A stretch of 64,000 bases of DNA, from NCBI GenBank assembly GCA_026214975.1, contig CM047805.1, positions 109,487,845-109,551,844 on the forward strand. Direction: 5' to 3'. The position numbers were made by a program, and so were the translations under genes. Positions 10,541-23,186 of this stretch are shown one piece after another. How positions within the stretch are numbered: the first letter of the stretch is position 1; every line of letters starts with the position of its first letter. The DNA is from Gentiana macrophylla (Eukaryota > Streptophyta > Magnoliopsida > Gentianales > Gentianaceae). The notes under the pieces are model-generated. The model worked only from the letters and a program-made list of their open reading frames with translations. It was not told where the DNA came from and searched no databases.

Positions 10541-12178
10541 TCAGTCTGTTGAACATAAGTGGTGGAATGGCCTTTGTGAGAATATCGGCGGGTCAATTTC
10601 TTTGGGGAACATATTGAAGTTGAATGATCTGGGCATCAAGCTTCTCTTTAAGGAAATGTCTGTCAATGTCCACATGTTTTGTCTTATCATGATGAACAGG
10701 ATCTTCTGCCATGCATAGTGCAGAATTATTGTCTGATGAGAGTATGATAGGTTCTTTGAGAGGGTTCTTTGAAGTTGATGAAGGACTCTTTTCAGCCATA
10801 GTGCTTCACAGATGCCCAAAACAAGTGCCCGGAGTTCAGCTTCAGCACTGCTTCTAGAGACAGTAGGCTGTTTCTTGCTTCTCCAAGTGACAAGATTACC
10901 CCATACATATGAACAATAGCATGTGGTAGACCTTATGTCTATGTGGCAACCAGCCAGTCAACATCAGTATAAACCTTAACTGATCTCTCAGTAGACTTAG
11001 TGAAATGTAAGCATTGGCCAGGAGTTGACTTTAAGTACCTCAGTATTCTGGAAAGAACATCCCAATGTTGCTCAGTAGGGCAGTGCATGAACTGACTGAC
11101 AAGGCTGACTCCATAAGCAATACCCGGTCTTGTATGGGAGAGGTAAATGAGTTTTCCTACAAGCCTCTCGATATTGTTCCTTTAAAGACAAACAATATTA
11201 CAATGCACTAGTGGATTCTTTGGGGTCTCTTGGAGAGATAGTGGTTTGCACCCTAGCATGCCAGTTTCCTTCAGCAGGTCCAGCACATACTTTCTCTGTG
11301 AGACTGAGATACCCTGGTTGTTTCTTACTATTTCCATGCCAAGGAAGTACTTGAGGTAGCCCAAATCTTTAACTTGGAAGACCTGTGCCAATAGGGTCTT
11401 CAATTTTTGGATCTCAGCAGGGTCATCACCAGTAAGGATGATATCTTCCACATAGACAATAAGGATGGATCTTCTCTTATTGATTATTTTGATAAACATG
11501 GTGTGATCTGAGTTGCACTGATGATATCCAGCAGCCTTAACCACGTTAGTAAGTTTGCCAAACCATGCTCTTGGGGACTGCTTCAGGCCATGTAGAGATT
11601 TCCTCAGTTTGCAAACTTTCCCTTTGGTGTGAGTGTTGGTGAAGCCAGAAGGTATAGTCATATAGACTTCCTCAGTGAGGTCACCATTTAGGAAGGCATT
11701 CTTGATATCCAATTGGTGAAGTGGCCAGTCAAGTTGGACAGCTAGGGAGATCAGCACCCTGACTGTGTTTAGTTTTGCCACAGGGGCAAATATCTCTTTG
11801 TAGTCAAGTCCATATGTTTGAGTAAAGCCCCTTGCAACCAGTCTAGCTTTATACTTGTCAATAGTACCACCAGCATTGTACTTGATGGTGAACAGCCATT
11901 TACAGCTGACTGTCTTCTTTCCTTGTGGGAAAGTGGTGAGATCCCAAGTATGGTTGTCAAGAAGAGAAGTTATTTCAGTCTTGACAGCAGCCTTCCACCT
12001 ATCATGTTGAAGAGCTTCCTGTATATTCTTAGGAATGGAGTGAGTATCCAAGTCATGTGTAAACATAGCAAAACCAGGTGACAAGTGATCATAGGACACA
12101 TAATTATGAATAGGGTGATCAGTGCATGATCTCTTTCATTTTCTGACAGCAGTGGGTCTGTTATCAATATCAGTAAAC
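10541..12178 (-). pseudogene. Copia reverse transcriptase and RNase H, minus strand
   Basis: The frame 12099-11182 is open for 305 codons and covers most of the RT: KYKARLVARGFTQTYGLDYK, then APVAKLNTVRVLISLA, DIKNAFLNGDL, SLHGLKQSPRAW and a catalytic box that reads YVED instead of the canonical YVDD. RNase H follows in other frames (SSDNNSALCMAEDP, HDKTKHVDIDRHFLKEKL at 10600-10740). The D-to-E change in the second metal-binding position, plus the frameshift before RNase H, predicts a dead enzyme. The region 12180-12480 between integrase and RT is a variable linker. Confidence 0.88.
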
Positions 12179-12480
12179 GTGTTCATAAGTTAAGGAGTTT
12201 GAGGAGAATCAGCAGCCTGCTGAGGTTCAGTAGGTTCAGTGTCAGGAGGATGATGAGTATTAGTAGCTGATGAAGGTCAGGAATTTGCTGAGGAGTAGTT
12301 TGAGGGATTGGAATGGGCTCAATGTCCTCAACTGAGGATGTAGTGGGAGTTAGTGGACCATGAGAAGAGGGAAGTGCTTCAATTTCAATAAGGTTTCCAT
12401 CTGTGACTGTCTCAGTAGGTGTGATGTAGTAAGGGGTTTTTTCAAAGAATTTTACATCCATAGAGTTGTAGAACCTTTTG

Positions 12481-13972
12481 TCAGTGGGAGAATAACACTT
12501 CTAGCCCTTTCTTTTCTTTGGCATAACCTAGGAAAATACACTTATGAGCTTTGGGGTCAAGTTTGCTTCTGTGTTGGGCATGAATATAGACAAACACAGT
12601 ACATCCAAAGATTTTTTGAGGCAAGTCAGCAATGAGATGAGGACAGGGATGAGTTGTCAGTAGGGTTTGGATGGGAGTCTTGAATCCTAACACTCTACTG
12701 GGTAACCTGTTGATCAGATATGTGGCAGTTAATATAGCTTCACCCCACATGTATTTTGGCACATAAGTGGTGAACATGACCGATCTAGCCACCTCCAGTA
12801 AGTGCATGTTCTTCCTCTCAGCAACCCCATTCTGTTGAGGTGTCTCTACACAACTACTGATGTGAACTATTCCCTTATCATTCAGGAAGGTGCTGAGGTT
12901 GGACTCATAGTATTCCAGTGCATTATCTATTTTTAAGATTTTAATCTTAGTGTCAAATTGAGTGGCTACCATGTTATAGAACTCTTGGAAGATGGTTCCA
13001 ACTTGGATTTATATTTCATCAAAAGCGACCATGTGATCCTGGTGTGGTCATCTATGAAGGTGACAAACCACCTCTTTCCTGTTATACTTTTAACTCTTAA
13101 GGGTCCCCATACATCACTATGAATCAAAGTGAAAGGTGTGGAAGGTAAGTAAGATATTTTAGTATACACAGATTTAGTAAGTTTGGCAAACTGACAAATA
13201 TCACATTGAAGGTCACTGATGTTACATCCTTTAAACAATTCAGGAATTAAAGACTTTAAATAACCAAAACTTGGATGACCTAGTCTATAATTCCATAGCA
13301 TGATATTGTCTAAGATTTGGTTGCAGGCTGTTGAGGCAGTTTCAGTCTTTAATCTTCTGTCTTCAGCAGGGTTGACCACAAACAATCCTGAGCAGGCTTT
13401 AGCTCTCCCAATCACTTCTTGTGAAGAAAGATCCTGGAATATACACTGATTGTTATTAAACATGGCTGTCCAATTTAAGTCTTTAGTGAGTCTACTGACA
13501 GATATAAGGTCACAGTCTAATTTTGGAACAAACAGGACATTATGTAGGTAGATCTTATCAGTAAGTTTAACATTACCAAAACCTTGTGCACAAGAAATAG
13601 ATCCATCAGCAATCTTAATATTGTGGGTCTGATGACAAGGCTTAAGGTGAGATATAAGCCTCTTGTTACCAGTCATATGGGAGGATGCCCCAGAATCAAC
13701 AATCCAAGTATCACTACTGAGAGGTGAGTGGAATATACCTGTTTTAGCATGAGTAGCTGTGTCAGTGATAGACCTACCTTCCTTTTGTTGAGAAAGGAAG
13801 GCTTTGAAGGTAGAAAACTGAGCATCCAAGGTAGTGTCTTTGTTACCTTCTTCACTGGCATGTCTGCCCTGACTCTCCCTGGTTGGTTTGGAGGGTTTAA
13901 AGGAGTTAGGCTTACCATGTAGTTTCCAGCAAGTGTCATTGGTGTGGTTTGTGCGTTTGCAGTGGTCACAGA
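12481..13972 (-). pseudogene. Copia zinc knuckle, protease and integrase, minus strand
   Basis: The frame 13829-12966 holds the protease motif WIVDSGASSHMTG, the pre-integrase region (NYRLGHPSFGYLKS), and the first integrase half with HSDVWGP and FVTFIDDHTRITWSLL. A frameshift near 12970 moves the second half (ETPQQNGVAERKN, then YMWGEAILTATYLINR) into the frame 12972-12481. Ahead of the protease a CxHC-type zinc-knuckle remnant lies near 13890-13975 in another frame. Both halves of the DDE catalytic core are therefore recognisable but separated. Confidence 0.88.
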
Positions 13973-13979
13973 ACAGCTT

Positions 13980-14760
13980 TCATGTCTTCTCAGTGGGTCT
14001 ACTGTAGGTCTCAGTAGCCTCAGCAGGCTTCCTAACCACCATCAGTGTTGAGCTCTTAGTAGGGTGATCAGCAGGGTTGCTTTGCAGCATCACTTTTCTC
14101 CTGCTTTCTTCATGTTTGACTTCAGCAAACACAGATTTGAGGTTTGGAAGAGGTTTAGTAGCAAGGAATCTACCTCTGACATCATCAAGAGATGGGTTTA
14201 GTCCAGTAAGGAACTTGAATACCCTCTTCTTCTCAATGATATCCTTGTATAAAGCAGCATCCCCTACATCCTTCCATGGGTGATTTTCCAACATATCTAG
14301 GTGTTGCCATGCCTTAGATAGTTGGTTGAAGTACTGAGTTACAGACAGATCACCTTGCCTGTAATTTTGGATTTGGGCTTCAAGATTATAGACCTCAGAT
14401 GTATTGTCCTTTTTTGAGTAAAGGTCTCTGGCATTATCCCAGATTTCCTTAGTAGTGTCATACATCATGAAGTTCTCACTGATCTCTTTTGTCATTGACC
14501 TCGTGAGGATGGTCATGACCTGGTTATTTTATGTATCCCATGCTTCAAACTTGGAGTCAGTTTCAACAGGGGCAGGTTTGGATCCAGAGAAGTATCCCAT
14601 CTTGCTCTTGCCTGAGATGTACATTTTCATAGATCTTGACCACAACAGGTAGTTGTTGCCATCAAGTCTGTGATTTGTAAACGAAGAGTTTTGGTGACCC
14701 CCACTCTTTGAGGTGCTGGGCTCTCTTGGGGTGAAGAGGCTTCGGATAATGAAGACATTC
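13980..14760 (-). pseudogene. Copia gag, minus strand
   Basis: The 178-codon frame 14516-13980 encodes a Copia (UBN2-like) capsid: TKEIWDNARDLYSKKDN, YFNQLSKAWQHLD, FKFLTGLNPSLDDVRGR. The same frame continues upstream to about 14650 (ISGKSKMGYFSGSKP) but is interrupted by one TAA near 14530 where the family usually has a glutamate codon. This is a single-base nonsense change in otherwise well-kept gag. Confidence 0.85.
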
Positions 14761-14800
14761 TTGAAATGATTGGAGAATTTGCAGCGGATTAAAGGAGATA

Positions 14801-14814
14801 TGTCTCTAATACCA
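14801..14814 (-). promoter_or_regulatory. tRNA-Met-type primer-binding site
   Basis: The minus strand reads TGGTATTAGAGACA immediately inside the 5' LTR, close to the usual Copia initiator-tRNA-Met site TGGTATCAGAGC. Confidence 0.85.
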
Positions 14815-15088
14815 TGAAGAGAGTTTGATAAAGCAATAATACTTGAGTAAACTCAACTTATTTATTCATGATAAAATGAAAGAGTATAAATATATACAAG
14901 TTTTAAGGTGAGATGTCCTAGTAGGGTATTTAATGCTATGGGCGGCTAGATACTCCTATTACATAATAGGACAAACTAGAGTTACTTTATGTCATATTAA
15001 TTGTTTATACAATACAATTAATATGTCATGTTACAAATAATGTATACAAGTAAAATGTATTACACGGTAATAAGGTAATAATTCCACA
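14815..15088 (-). repeat. 5' LTR of minus-strand Copia
   Basis: 274 bp, TG...CA, matching the copy at 10196-10492. It is followed by the ATAAC duplication. Confidence 0.92.
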
Positions 15089-15239
15089 ATAACTAATGAC
15101 ACGTTTGTTGCACATGAATGGAATCCAATTGAATGAAATCATATGAACGAAATGGAATGAAATCATAAAACATGGAATGGAATAAACTCATTTCAATACC
15201 GCATTTGAAATATGAAATAATGTAATGAAACAAAATTTC

Positions 15240-15992
15240 ATAATAGGTGACACATCGAGTGAAGAGTATGGTCGGGTTGAGGGGTAAGGTTAGGAGGGTG
15301 GGTAGGGTAGAGTGCGTGGGGTAGGATAAGGTGGAAGGGAAATGGTTGGCTAAGGTAGAGCAGCCTTATCCTACCACAACCCTTCACATTACCCCTCCGC
15401 ACTCTAACTACCCTAACGTACCTCACAACCTCAACCTACCTTACCATCCACTTACATAATTCTACTTCAACCCACCCTGGCCCATTTTACCTTGCCACCA
15501 TACCCGGTTCTTACCTTACCTAGCCTTGTTCCACCTAACTTATGGCATCACACCCTAACCCAGCGACCACCCCACCACCCTATCCCACCTTACCCCACCA
15601 CCTTACAACCTACAACTCACCCTACCCTAACTTAACATACATGACCACCAACACCCTACCTCTCCACCAAACCCACCCTACCACCCTAACATACCCCTCC
15701 ACTTCCTACATAACCTTACACTACCTTACGCTACCCTACCTTACCACATCTGACTCTACCTTACTCTATCATACCCTACCCTACCCACAACCCTAACTTA
15801 TCCTACCTCATTGTACGCTACCTTACCCTACCTCATTTATACATCCACTCTATCATACCTAGCCTCATCCCTACACCAACCATACCCTACCCCTTCTCAC
15901 CAGTCACAACCCACCCTACCCGACCACCCATCTTACCCAACCTAACCTACCCCACCTTCCCAACTTTACCCCACTCCATCCCACCCCACCAC
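15240..15992. repeat. C-rich CCTACC/CCCTAA minisatellite with a strand switch
   Basis: From about 15362 to 15992 the plus strand is a degenerate run of words such as ccctacc, cctaacc and ccaccct. From about 15250 to 15360 the same kind of repeat appears in the opposite orientation (ggggtaggataagg, gggtagggtag), so G-rich and C-rich arms meet near 15360 (ataaggtgg...ccttatcctacc). Open frames across it are products of composition. Matching C-rich sequence resumes at 44413, so the 28-kb nest interrupts this repeat. Confidence 0.75.
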
Positions 15993-17699
15993 TGATGAGA
16001 GTCAACGTTACTATGCTTTGGTGCATGTTTTAACCCCTGTTTACGACACTTTTGGCTTATTTTGGGTACTCCTAGACCGATTATAGGGTAAAAATGCATT
16101 GCACACTCACTTAGAGGTGTACCGTCATATAGATGGGAAACCTTGGCATTTTAGGTGTTTTTTGACCCTATTTGAGCCCTATCTTTCTTGCAGAATTACG
16201 CTCGGTATGTTGGTTTCTATGTGAAATGCAGGAAATAGGTGACTTATGAACCCAAGAGACAAGGCATGAGGCTTAGAGAGACATAACCGAAGCCCGGGAA
16301 TGGAAACGGATCAAATATAGTTGGTGTTTTCGCCTTACATTCACTTTATCTGCAATTTGAGCTGTGTTGGAGGCATTTTCTGGACTTGTGGTCTTCATGA
16401 AAGTTGTAGATAATTGAATGAGCTTTCCAACGTAACTTGAATCACTCAAAACGGTACACGCAAAGATATTGCCAGATTACTGAAGTTGTATCAGTGCTGA
16501 GAGTTTCAAGACTCTGTGCGGGCGCACCAGATGTAGTGCGGTCGCACCAGAGAAGCAGAAGGGCCAGTTTTGGTACAGCTGCTGCCAGTGCGGACGCACT
16601 AGATGTATTGCGGGCACACCGGACTATTTTCTGCACATTTTGGAGCACATATAAATACCGTTTTGCACAAATTTTTCACACACTTCTTCACACTCTTACA
16701 CACATACTCTTAGATACTCCTACACCCTTTTAGGTCGACTTTTCCCCTTTTGATCCTTAGATTCATTCCTACACTAAATTCTCTTAAATTAAACTTAATT
16801 TAGCTTAGATTATTAACTCAACTCTTGGATTTTGGTATTTTGGAGTCTCCTTCTTCCCCAATTGACATGGGTTTGTATGGAGATTGAAAAAACATCATCT
16901 TCCTCTTATTTTGGTAATTAATATCATCTCTCTTCTTGTTTTATGGCTTTAATCCTTTCTTTGATTGCTCTTTCTTGTTTAATTATTAGTAGCTAAACAC
17001 ACCATAGCTAAGTCATGTGAAGGTTGAAAAATCACCCTCTAATTGATGAAATTGGGAATGGATAGTGTTTAATTGTTGTTGTGTCGACGAATTCATATCT
17101 TAAAACTTGTTCTTAATGCATGAATTAGTTTGATTACCTAGTTCATGAACTCACACACCACTTTTATAAATGTATGTTGCGAAGGGGTGTGGGAAAAGGG
17201 GTTTTAAGATAGTTCCTTATAATCAACTAAGTTGTTTAGATTGATTAGGGAGTGAGGTTCATTCGGTTGTGAAATCGAGTGGCTCTAGAGCGTTTATCTT
17301 GTTTCCTTCAATTAAATCCTCAAAGAAGGACTGTTGAACCGGGCAAAGGGTGATAGGTTGTTGCATGGCGTCTAGTACTATCTTAGGAGTTTGCACCCAT
17401 GAAAAAGTCGATATATGCATTAGGATGGTTGGTTGGTAGTTTCCATTCCCAAATAATCGATTAGAGGGGCAAAAGTATTCAATTGGATCGTGATTTGGCT
17501 ATGTCTCTCTCTATATCTTTTTATATCTAGTTTACATATCAATATTGTATAATTACCGTGAACAAACCTTGATTAGCCTAAACTAAGTACGATAACGACT
17601 TTGGTATTCGATTGATTCCTCGTAGGATACGACATTGCTCCCCTCTATAATACCCGGTACTCTACCGGTTAAGGTTGGACGTCACTATTTCGGTCATAA
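15993..17699. repeat. Solo LTR of a Gypsy (Athila/Tat-like) retrotransposon
   Basis: 1707 bp starting TGATGAGAGTC, with an end equivalent to TCATCA (TCATAA in this copy). It is bounded by ACCAC on the left (15988-15992) and ACCAC at 17700-17704, and again after the duplicated LTR tail at 44413-44417. No primer-binding site follows; instead the sequence after it matches the external flank, so this is a solo LTR. A TATA-like acatataaatacc lies at 16646-16660. Four palindromic words of the type gtgcggNcgcac (16515-16620) are a notable internal feature. Strand is not assignable. Confidence 0.7.
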
Positions 17700-17780
17700 A
17701 CCACCTACCACTACAAGAAAAAGTGTTTAAAGGGACTAAGTTTAAAGGGTCGACAAAGTCATTCCTGGAAAATCTTTAGT

Positions 17781-18234
17781 GGGACGACATTGTCGTCCCT
17801 TAAAATGAATTCAAAAATAGTCAAAATTTTTGCCGGATTTTATGGAGGGAAACTTTAAAGGGACGACAATGTCGTCCCAATAAATACAATATTAACCCAT
17901 GTTGCCAGCTTGGAATTCCACGTGGCCAGGCCTATTTAAAAGGACGACATTGTCGTCCCATTAAACCCTTTCCAGAAAATAATATGTTATATGAGAAAAT
18001 ATATTACATTTTTGTTTTTAGGGACGACATTTGTCGTCCCTTTAAAGTAAATAAAAAAATTTCCAGAAATTATATGTTATACGAAACAATAATACTTTTC
18101 TTTTGTTTTTAGGGACAACATTTGTCGTCCCTTTAAAGGCAATTAAATGTTTTTTGAATATAAAACGTTGTGTTAATAAATTAGATTCACTTTTTTTATA
18201 AAATTCTCCTTTGAAGGGACGACTATGTCATCCC
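17781..18234. repeat. CACTA left subterminal palindromes
   Basis: GGGACGACATTGTCGTCCC-like palindromes are seen at 17781-17799, 17860-17878, 17941-17959, 18021-18040, 18112-18131 and 18216-18234. Most are embedded in tttaaaggg...ccctttaaa. Their spacing (about 80-105 bp) and nearness to the terminus fit transposase-binding subterminal repeats. Confidence 0.8.
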
Positions 18235-18339
18235 TTTAAATAAAAACAATTTTTAATATGCATATTCTAATAAGCATTGGTTTAAAATATAAAATACATT
18301 ATTTTGTATGAAAATTCCTTTATCGAACGATAATATACA

Positions 18340-19030
18340 CGTGATTCTGATAGTAATATCTACTATAGATCGTCAGTTCGTTATCGAGCGATTGATTTGA
18401 ATCTCAGGGTTCGTTAACGAGCGATTGATCTCAATCCTGAGATCCGAAATCGATTAAGTGATTTCAAACCGATATCTTTCCTTACAGATCATTCTGATAG
18501 TAGTATGTACTATAGATCGTCAGTTCGTTATCGAACGAATGATTTGAATCTCGGGGTTCGTTAACGAGCGATTGACCTCAATCCCGAGATCCGAAATCGA
18601 TTAAGCGATTTCAAACCGATATCTTTCCTTACAGATCATTCTCGATAAAATCGCTCTACTATAGATCGTCAGTTCATTATCGAGCGATTGATTTGAATCT
18701 CGGGGTTCGTTAACGAGCGATTGATCTCAATCCCGAGATCCGAAATCGATTAAGCGATTTCAAACCGATATCTTTCCTAACAGATCATTCTGATAGTACT
18801 ATCTACTATAGATCGTCAGTTCGTTATCGAGCGATTGATTTGAATCCCGGGGTTCGTTAACGAGCGATTGATCTCAATCCCGAGATCCGAAATCCATTAA
18901 GCGATTTCAAACCGATATATTTCCTTACAGATCATTCTGATAGTACTATCTACTATAGATGGTCAGTTTGTTATTGAGCGATTGATTTGATTCTCGGGGT
19001 TCGTTAACGACCGATTGATCTCAATCCCGA
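18340..19030. repeat. 147-bp tandem repeat array, left part
   Basis: About 4.7 copies. Unit starts measured at the word acagatcatt fall at 18484, 18631, 18780 and 18927, giving periods of 147, 149 and 147. Each unit contains two related halves (cgagcgattgatttgaatct and cgagcgattgatctcaatcc) and ends in aatcgattaagcgatttc. The array continues at 41517 after the Copia insertion. Confidence 0.9.
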
Positions 19031-19606
19031 TGTTGGACTTATTTCTATGTTTTGATGATGAGTGCCAGACTAGCTGTTATAGTGCAAAGGCAAAAAGATG
19101 TCTAGATCAAATGTATAGGTTTATTAGAGTTTGATTTATGAATAGGTTTGATCAAACAAGCATTGTAAAGGTCACCGATTTATATCGCCAGATGGTCCAT
19201 ATCGATAGGGTAGATAGGTCGATGAGATTAGTCAGAACCTCTTTGAAGAATGAAAAGGTGAGGGCTCAAACTCGATTCTGAAGGCTAAGGGATCAAACTT
19301 AGTAATTTAAGTCAAGGATATGGAATCGAATTTAGGCAAGTGCGTGATGACCTAAATCGATTACATATACCTTGTGTACAAGGTCTAAGTTCCATAAGTT
19401 GGATGATGTTTGGAACTTGGTTATATTAAAAGGTGTAAGCTAACTTCACAAATAAAAGTTAGAAAAAAAATCACCAATTGATTGTATTTTATACACAAAG
19501 AAATTGTCATTCAAATGAGACAGATGGGTATCTCAGCAGACTGATGAACCTGCTGATGATATACCTCGATTAATTCAAGATTATATTGGAAGATTACATG
19601 GATAAG

Positions 19607-21330
19607 TGATTGCGGTCTGATCAGGTTATAAATTTATTTTACTTGACCACCAAATACTAGCAATAGCACTAGGTACATCATAGCATAGCGATGGTGAATT
19701 AAGGTCGATCCCTCAGGGAATCAAAATGTGGACCCTAGGTTTAAATAATTAATTCACCTAATTCGTTATTGGACAGCAGTCTAAGACCAACATAAAAAAC
19801 AAAATAAGAAAAACAAACTCAAACTTAAAAGACACAAACGTAATTAACCTTCCAATTACCAACGTTATCGTTTGGACCAAGACAACTTATATAAGATAAC
19901 CTAACTCATTAATTTGTCAATCTGGTTTGTATTCATATTTAATTGGCTACGGAGTCATCCCCTTAACTTGACTTAGCACCGGTTAGGTTACTAGATCACT
20001 GTGGTATCGTTACGTGACTTCACCTTTTGGGTTTCCATCTCATATAACTCACACGCTCATTACTCCAAGGATGCCGATATTAACCGTACACCTCGCTTAG
20101 GCAACATTCCTATGGTTAGGCGTATTTCCTAAACGATCGCTCAAGCCTCGCCCTATTAACAATTACTTGGTATAGTCTCTTGTTAATCTAAGATTTACGT
20201 ATGACTAGGTGTCGACAATTCCCTAATACAAAACTAATCTAGATCTCATTTGAAAGTCCCGAAAGATCGTTCATGAGCCGAACTAGACGTCTTATATTGG
20301 TATTTCCTAATAACACGCTAATGAAAAAGCGACGAAGCGACGTAGCCGTAGCCATACCTCTTGAGAAAGTAAATTCAACTAGGTTAGACCCACCATAAAG
20401 GCGTGGCGGACTTAATCGCGAGAATTAGGGCTCGGTCGACCGAGTGAAGTGGCTCGGTCGATCGAACGACTCTGCCGGTCACCCGGACGAATTCAACCCT
20501 AATTACATCCTAGAAATAACTCTCAAAGTGTTTCCTTATACGAGCAGTTAAACAAACAATTCATACATCACTTATATAAACTATCATAGATACACATTAA
20601 TTAAATCTAGTAGAGTCATGAATAAATCTAGATTATGGCGTAGGTCATGGGATCCTCATTGACAAGGTGTCACCACCACCTAACGTCATAGCCGAGAATC
20701 ACATCATCTAGCTAGGTTTAATTAATTCAAACGATAAGAACATAATTGGAAGAATTAATTACTTGAAAATAAAACATGAAGATTAAGGGCTTACATTGTT
20801 GCAAATTACTAACTTGTGAAAAACTCTCAATTTGTTGTGCTCTTTTATGAATGATTGAATCAATGTATGAATGAATAAATAATACTAATGACAATGTGTT
20901 TATATAGAGCTCAAAACCGACTTAGAAGCCGACTAAGGATCGGATTCCCTAAACCCTAACCGACTTAAGTAGTGTCTTTGGACTCTGTTGGGCTTTTAAG
21001 TCCACTCGGTCGACCGAATAGTTGGCTCGTCGACCGAGCCTTCACCGCTTCGGGCTCCGTCTTTCTATCTTTCTGGCTGGGCTTTGTCCGTCCCCGGATC
21101 TTTAATTCCTTCTCCGTAGTCCGTCCATAACGCCATTGTATTTATCATACAAAAACATAGTTTGTATTACCAAATACTTGATAAATTACCGAAATGCATA
21201 ATAATAAATCGTAACACGGGGTATATCTAAATAGGCACTTAACGACTTATTATCCCTCTCTTAAGGTTATTTTACATCAAAATCAAGGGTAAAGATTGCC
21301 AGAATAATGGGTACAAATCGACCGTCATCA
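19607..21330 (-). repeat. 3' LTR of the reduced Gypsy element
   Basis: 1724 bp. Adjacent on the inner side is actgccccccactt (21331-21344), the minus-strand polypurine tract AAGTGGGGGGCAGT. The LTR holds several tcggtcgaccga-type palindromes (near 20440, 20457, 21005 and 21025, some decayed) that are better kept in the partner LTR. Confidence 0.9.
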
Positions 21331-21344
21331 ACTGCCCCCCACTT

Positions 21345-22940
21345 AGCCTTTGATCGTCCCGATCAAAGTATTAACAAGTTATTCCCCATATGATCATTTT
21401 CCAGCGGTCACACCATACTCACACAAGAAACCCGAATCAACTCATACTATATATGCTAATAAGGTATCCATTATTTACTACTCGGTATGAATCGAAGTGA
21501 TGTGTGCACATGCATTGGTTTTACAAATGTGGCATGATTAATGGTTATGCCAACTTTGAATTCTCAAATCCCACCATCATCGACATTCCTCCTGGTTAAG
21601 CCTCCTCGAATGGGTAAAGCACTAGAACAATAAGCAAGAATATATCTATACGGTTTTGGACTTGGAGACCGAGTACTACTCAAAGCCTCTTAAGAGTTGA
21701 ATTTTTCAATTCTTCACATTCTCAAATACTACAAATCTCAAGGAAGAAAACTTTTTAAAGTATCCCCCTATCTTAGATCACATATAGCAATGAATATTAC
21801 CACAAGCGCAAGGCTACTTTGGTAATTGACTACAAGCCCAGTGTTTAGCTCATTGGCAAAACACGAGATATATCTCAAGCTTATTATTCGCTTTTGTAGC
21901 TAGAAGATTAAGAATACATCGACGATAAGTATTGATTACAGCAGGGCACAACCCATTATCTATGCAATGTACACATATATTTCCATTTTTTGATAAGCGT
22001 GGTAAACGTTGATTCATATTTTGAGTAATCGAATAAGAAATAACTACTAGCCACTTATAATATGAATATCTTTAAGCTTACTGAAATTATATCGCAAGAG
22101 TATAACATGACCACGTACTAACGAAATATGGTTCCTACCTTATTAAATACAAAATTCGGGAATTCACAAAAGATAAGTGTGATTGTAATGTAAAAAAATT
22201 TAAATTCACTCATTATTTGATATACAAACTTATCAAGTATGCTACATGAGCTAAGTGACTCATACCCCCCACTTAAACTATGCATTGTCCTCAATGTATA
22301 AAAAAATTAGAACAAGGAACTTAGCTCTGGAATAAGTGCGGGAGTTGAACAAGTCTTGATGAACTCCGGAGAATTTTGACAGACAAATACAGTTACCAAC
22401 TGCAATAAAATGCAACCTCTCGCAACAAACATCTTTAAAAAAAAGCGGGAACTCGTTACGTGATTAGTCCAGAAAAATATAATCATATCAAATGGACTGT
22501 AAAAGGTATAATAATTGCCTTAAACATATTTAAGCCCATACTTAATAATTATAGTGAAAATAATGCACAAATATCCAACACATTAAATAAGACAAACTTT
22601 ATTCATTAGGGAAATGCAAAACGAACTCCATACAACACGACTTAACTTATTGGTACACCGAAATCAAAAATAAAAACCACATTGATAAAGAGAAAATTAA
22701 TAAATTAACACAGATGCTTAGTCCGAAGGTATATCGTTCGGATCAACGAAAGCTAATGGAAGAACATTGGGATTCGCTTCAGAAAATCTTGGAATGCGCG
22801 ATCGTCATCACCTGGACCGTCATCATCAAGGTTGCACAAGAGGTGGTGCAACGTAATCCAAAGATAGGATAGGCATGGGCCTAACATAAGAGTCACCGCC
22901 TAGCATCGGGCACTCGGTTGCCTCACATAATGAAGTGATC
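21345..22940. other. Interior of reduced Gypsy, apparently non-coding
   Basis: AT-rich sequence downstream of the accessory ORF in element orientation. No protein motif is recognised. A frame on the plus strand at 22942-23355 overlaps the accessory ORF antisense and is rejected. Confidence 0.4.
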
Positions 22941-23186
22941 AATGAACCATAAGCAAAGCATGTGTCAGGCTTGCGGGCATCGGCGATCATCTCGTAACGC
23001 ATCGGTGCCCAATATTAACAGCCATCCTCTCGCTCAACCAATACATCGGTGTAGCATGTGCATAATAAGCGTAGACACATGCTTGGCCGGAATAATGTTA
23101 GAACGGATAAGCCTATGTAAGCACTTATCTTCCCACCGCCTAAAGTATGGCTCTCAAAAGTGCGAGCAACTTCCCTATTGTCCATG

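Larger units (their letters stand above)
10196..15088 (-). mobile_element. Complete Copia retrotransposon, minus strand
   Basis: Two similar LTRs (10196-10492 and 14815-15088), each TG...CA, are flanked by the 5-bp target duplication ATAAC (10191-10195 and 15089-15093). On the minus strand the order is 5' LTR, primer-binding site TGGTATTAGAGACA, gag, protease, integrase, RT, RNase H, polypurine tract and 3' LTR. All regions are present but carry frameshifts, at least one stop in gag and an altered RT active site, so it is not autonomous. The LTRs differ by several substitutions and small indels, including an extra repeat of atactttatgtcat in the left copy, so insertion was not very recent. 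Confidence 0.93.

Noticed and set aside
15542..15796. Pro/Thr/Tyr-rich open frame
   Set aside because: It is a direct product of the CCTACC-type minisatellite. Composition alone explains it.
15250..15992. Interstitial telomeric repeat
   Set aside because: Words resemble CCCTAAA but no run of perfect plant telomere units is present.
16437..16733. 98-codon open frame
   Set aside because: It lies inside the solo Gypsy LTR over palindromic motifs, with no protein family features.
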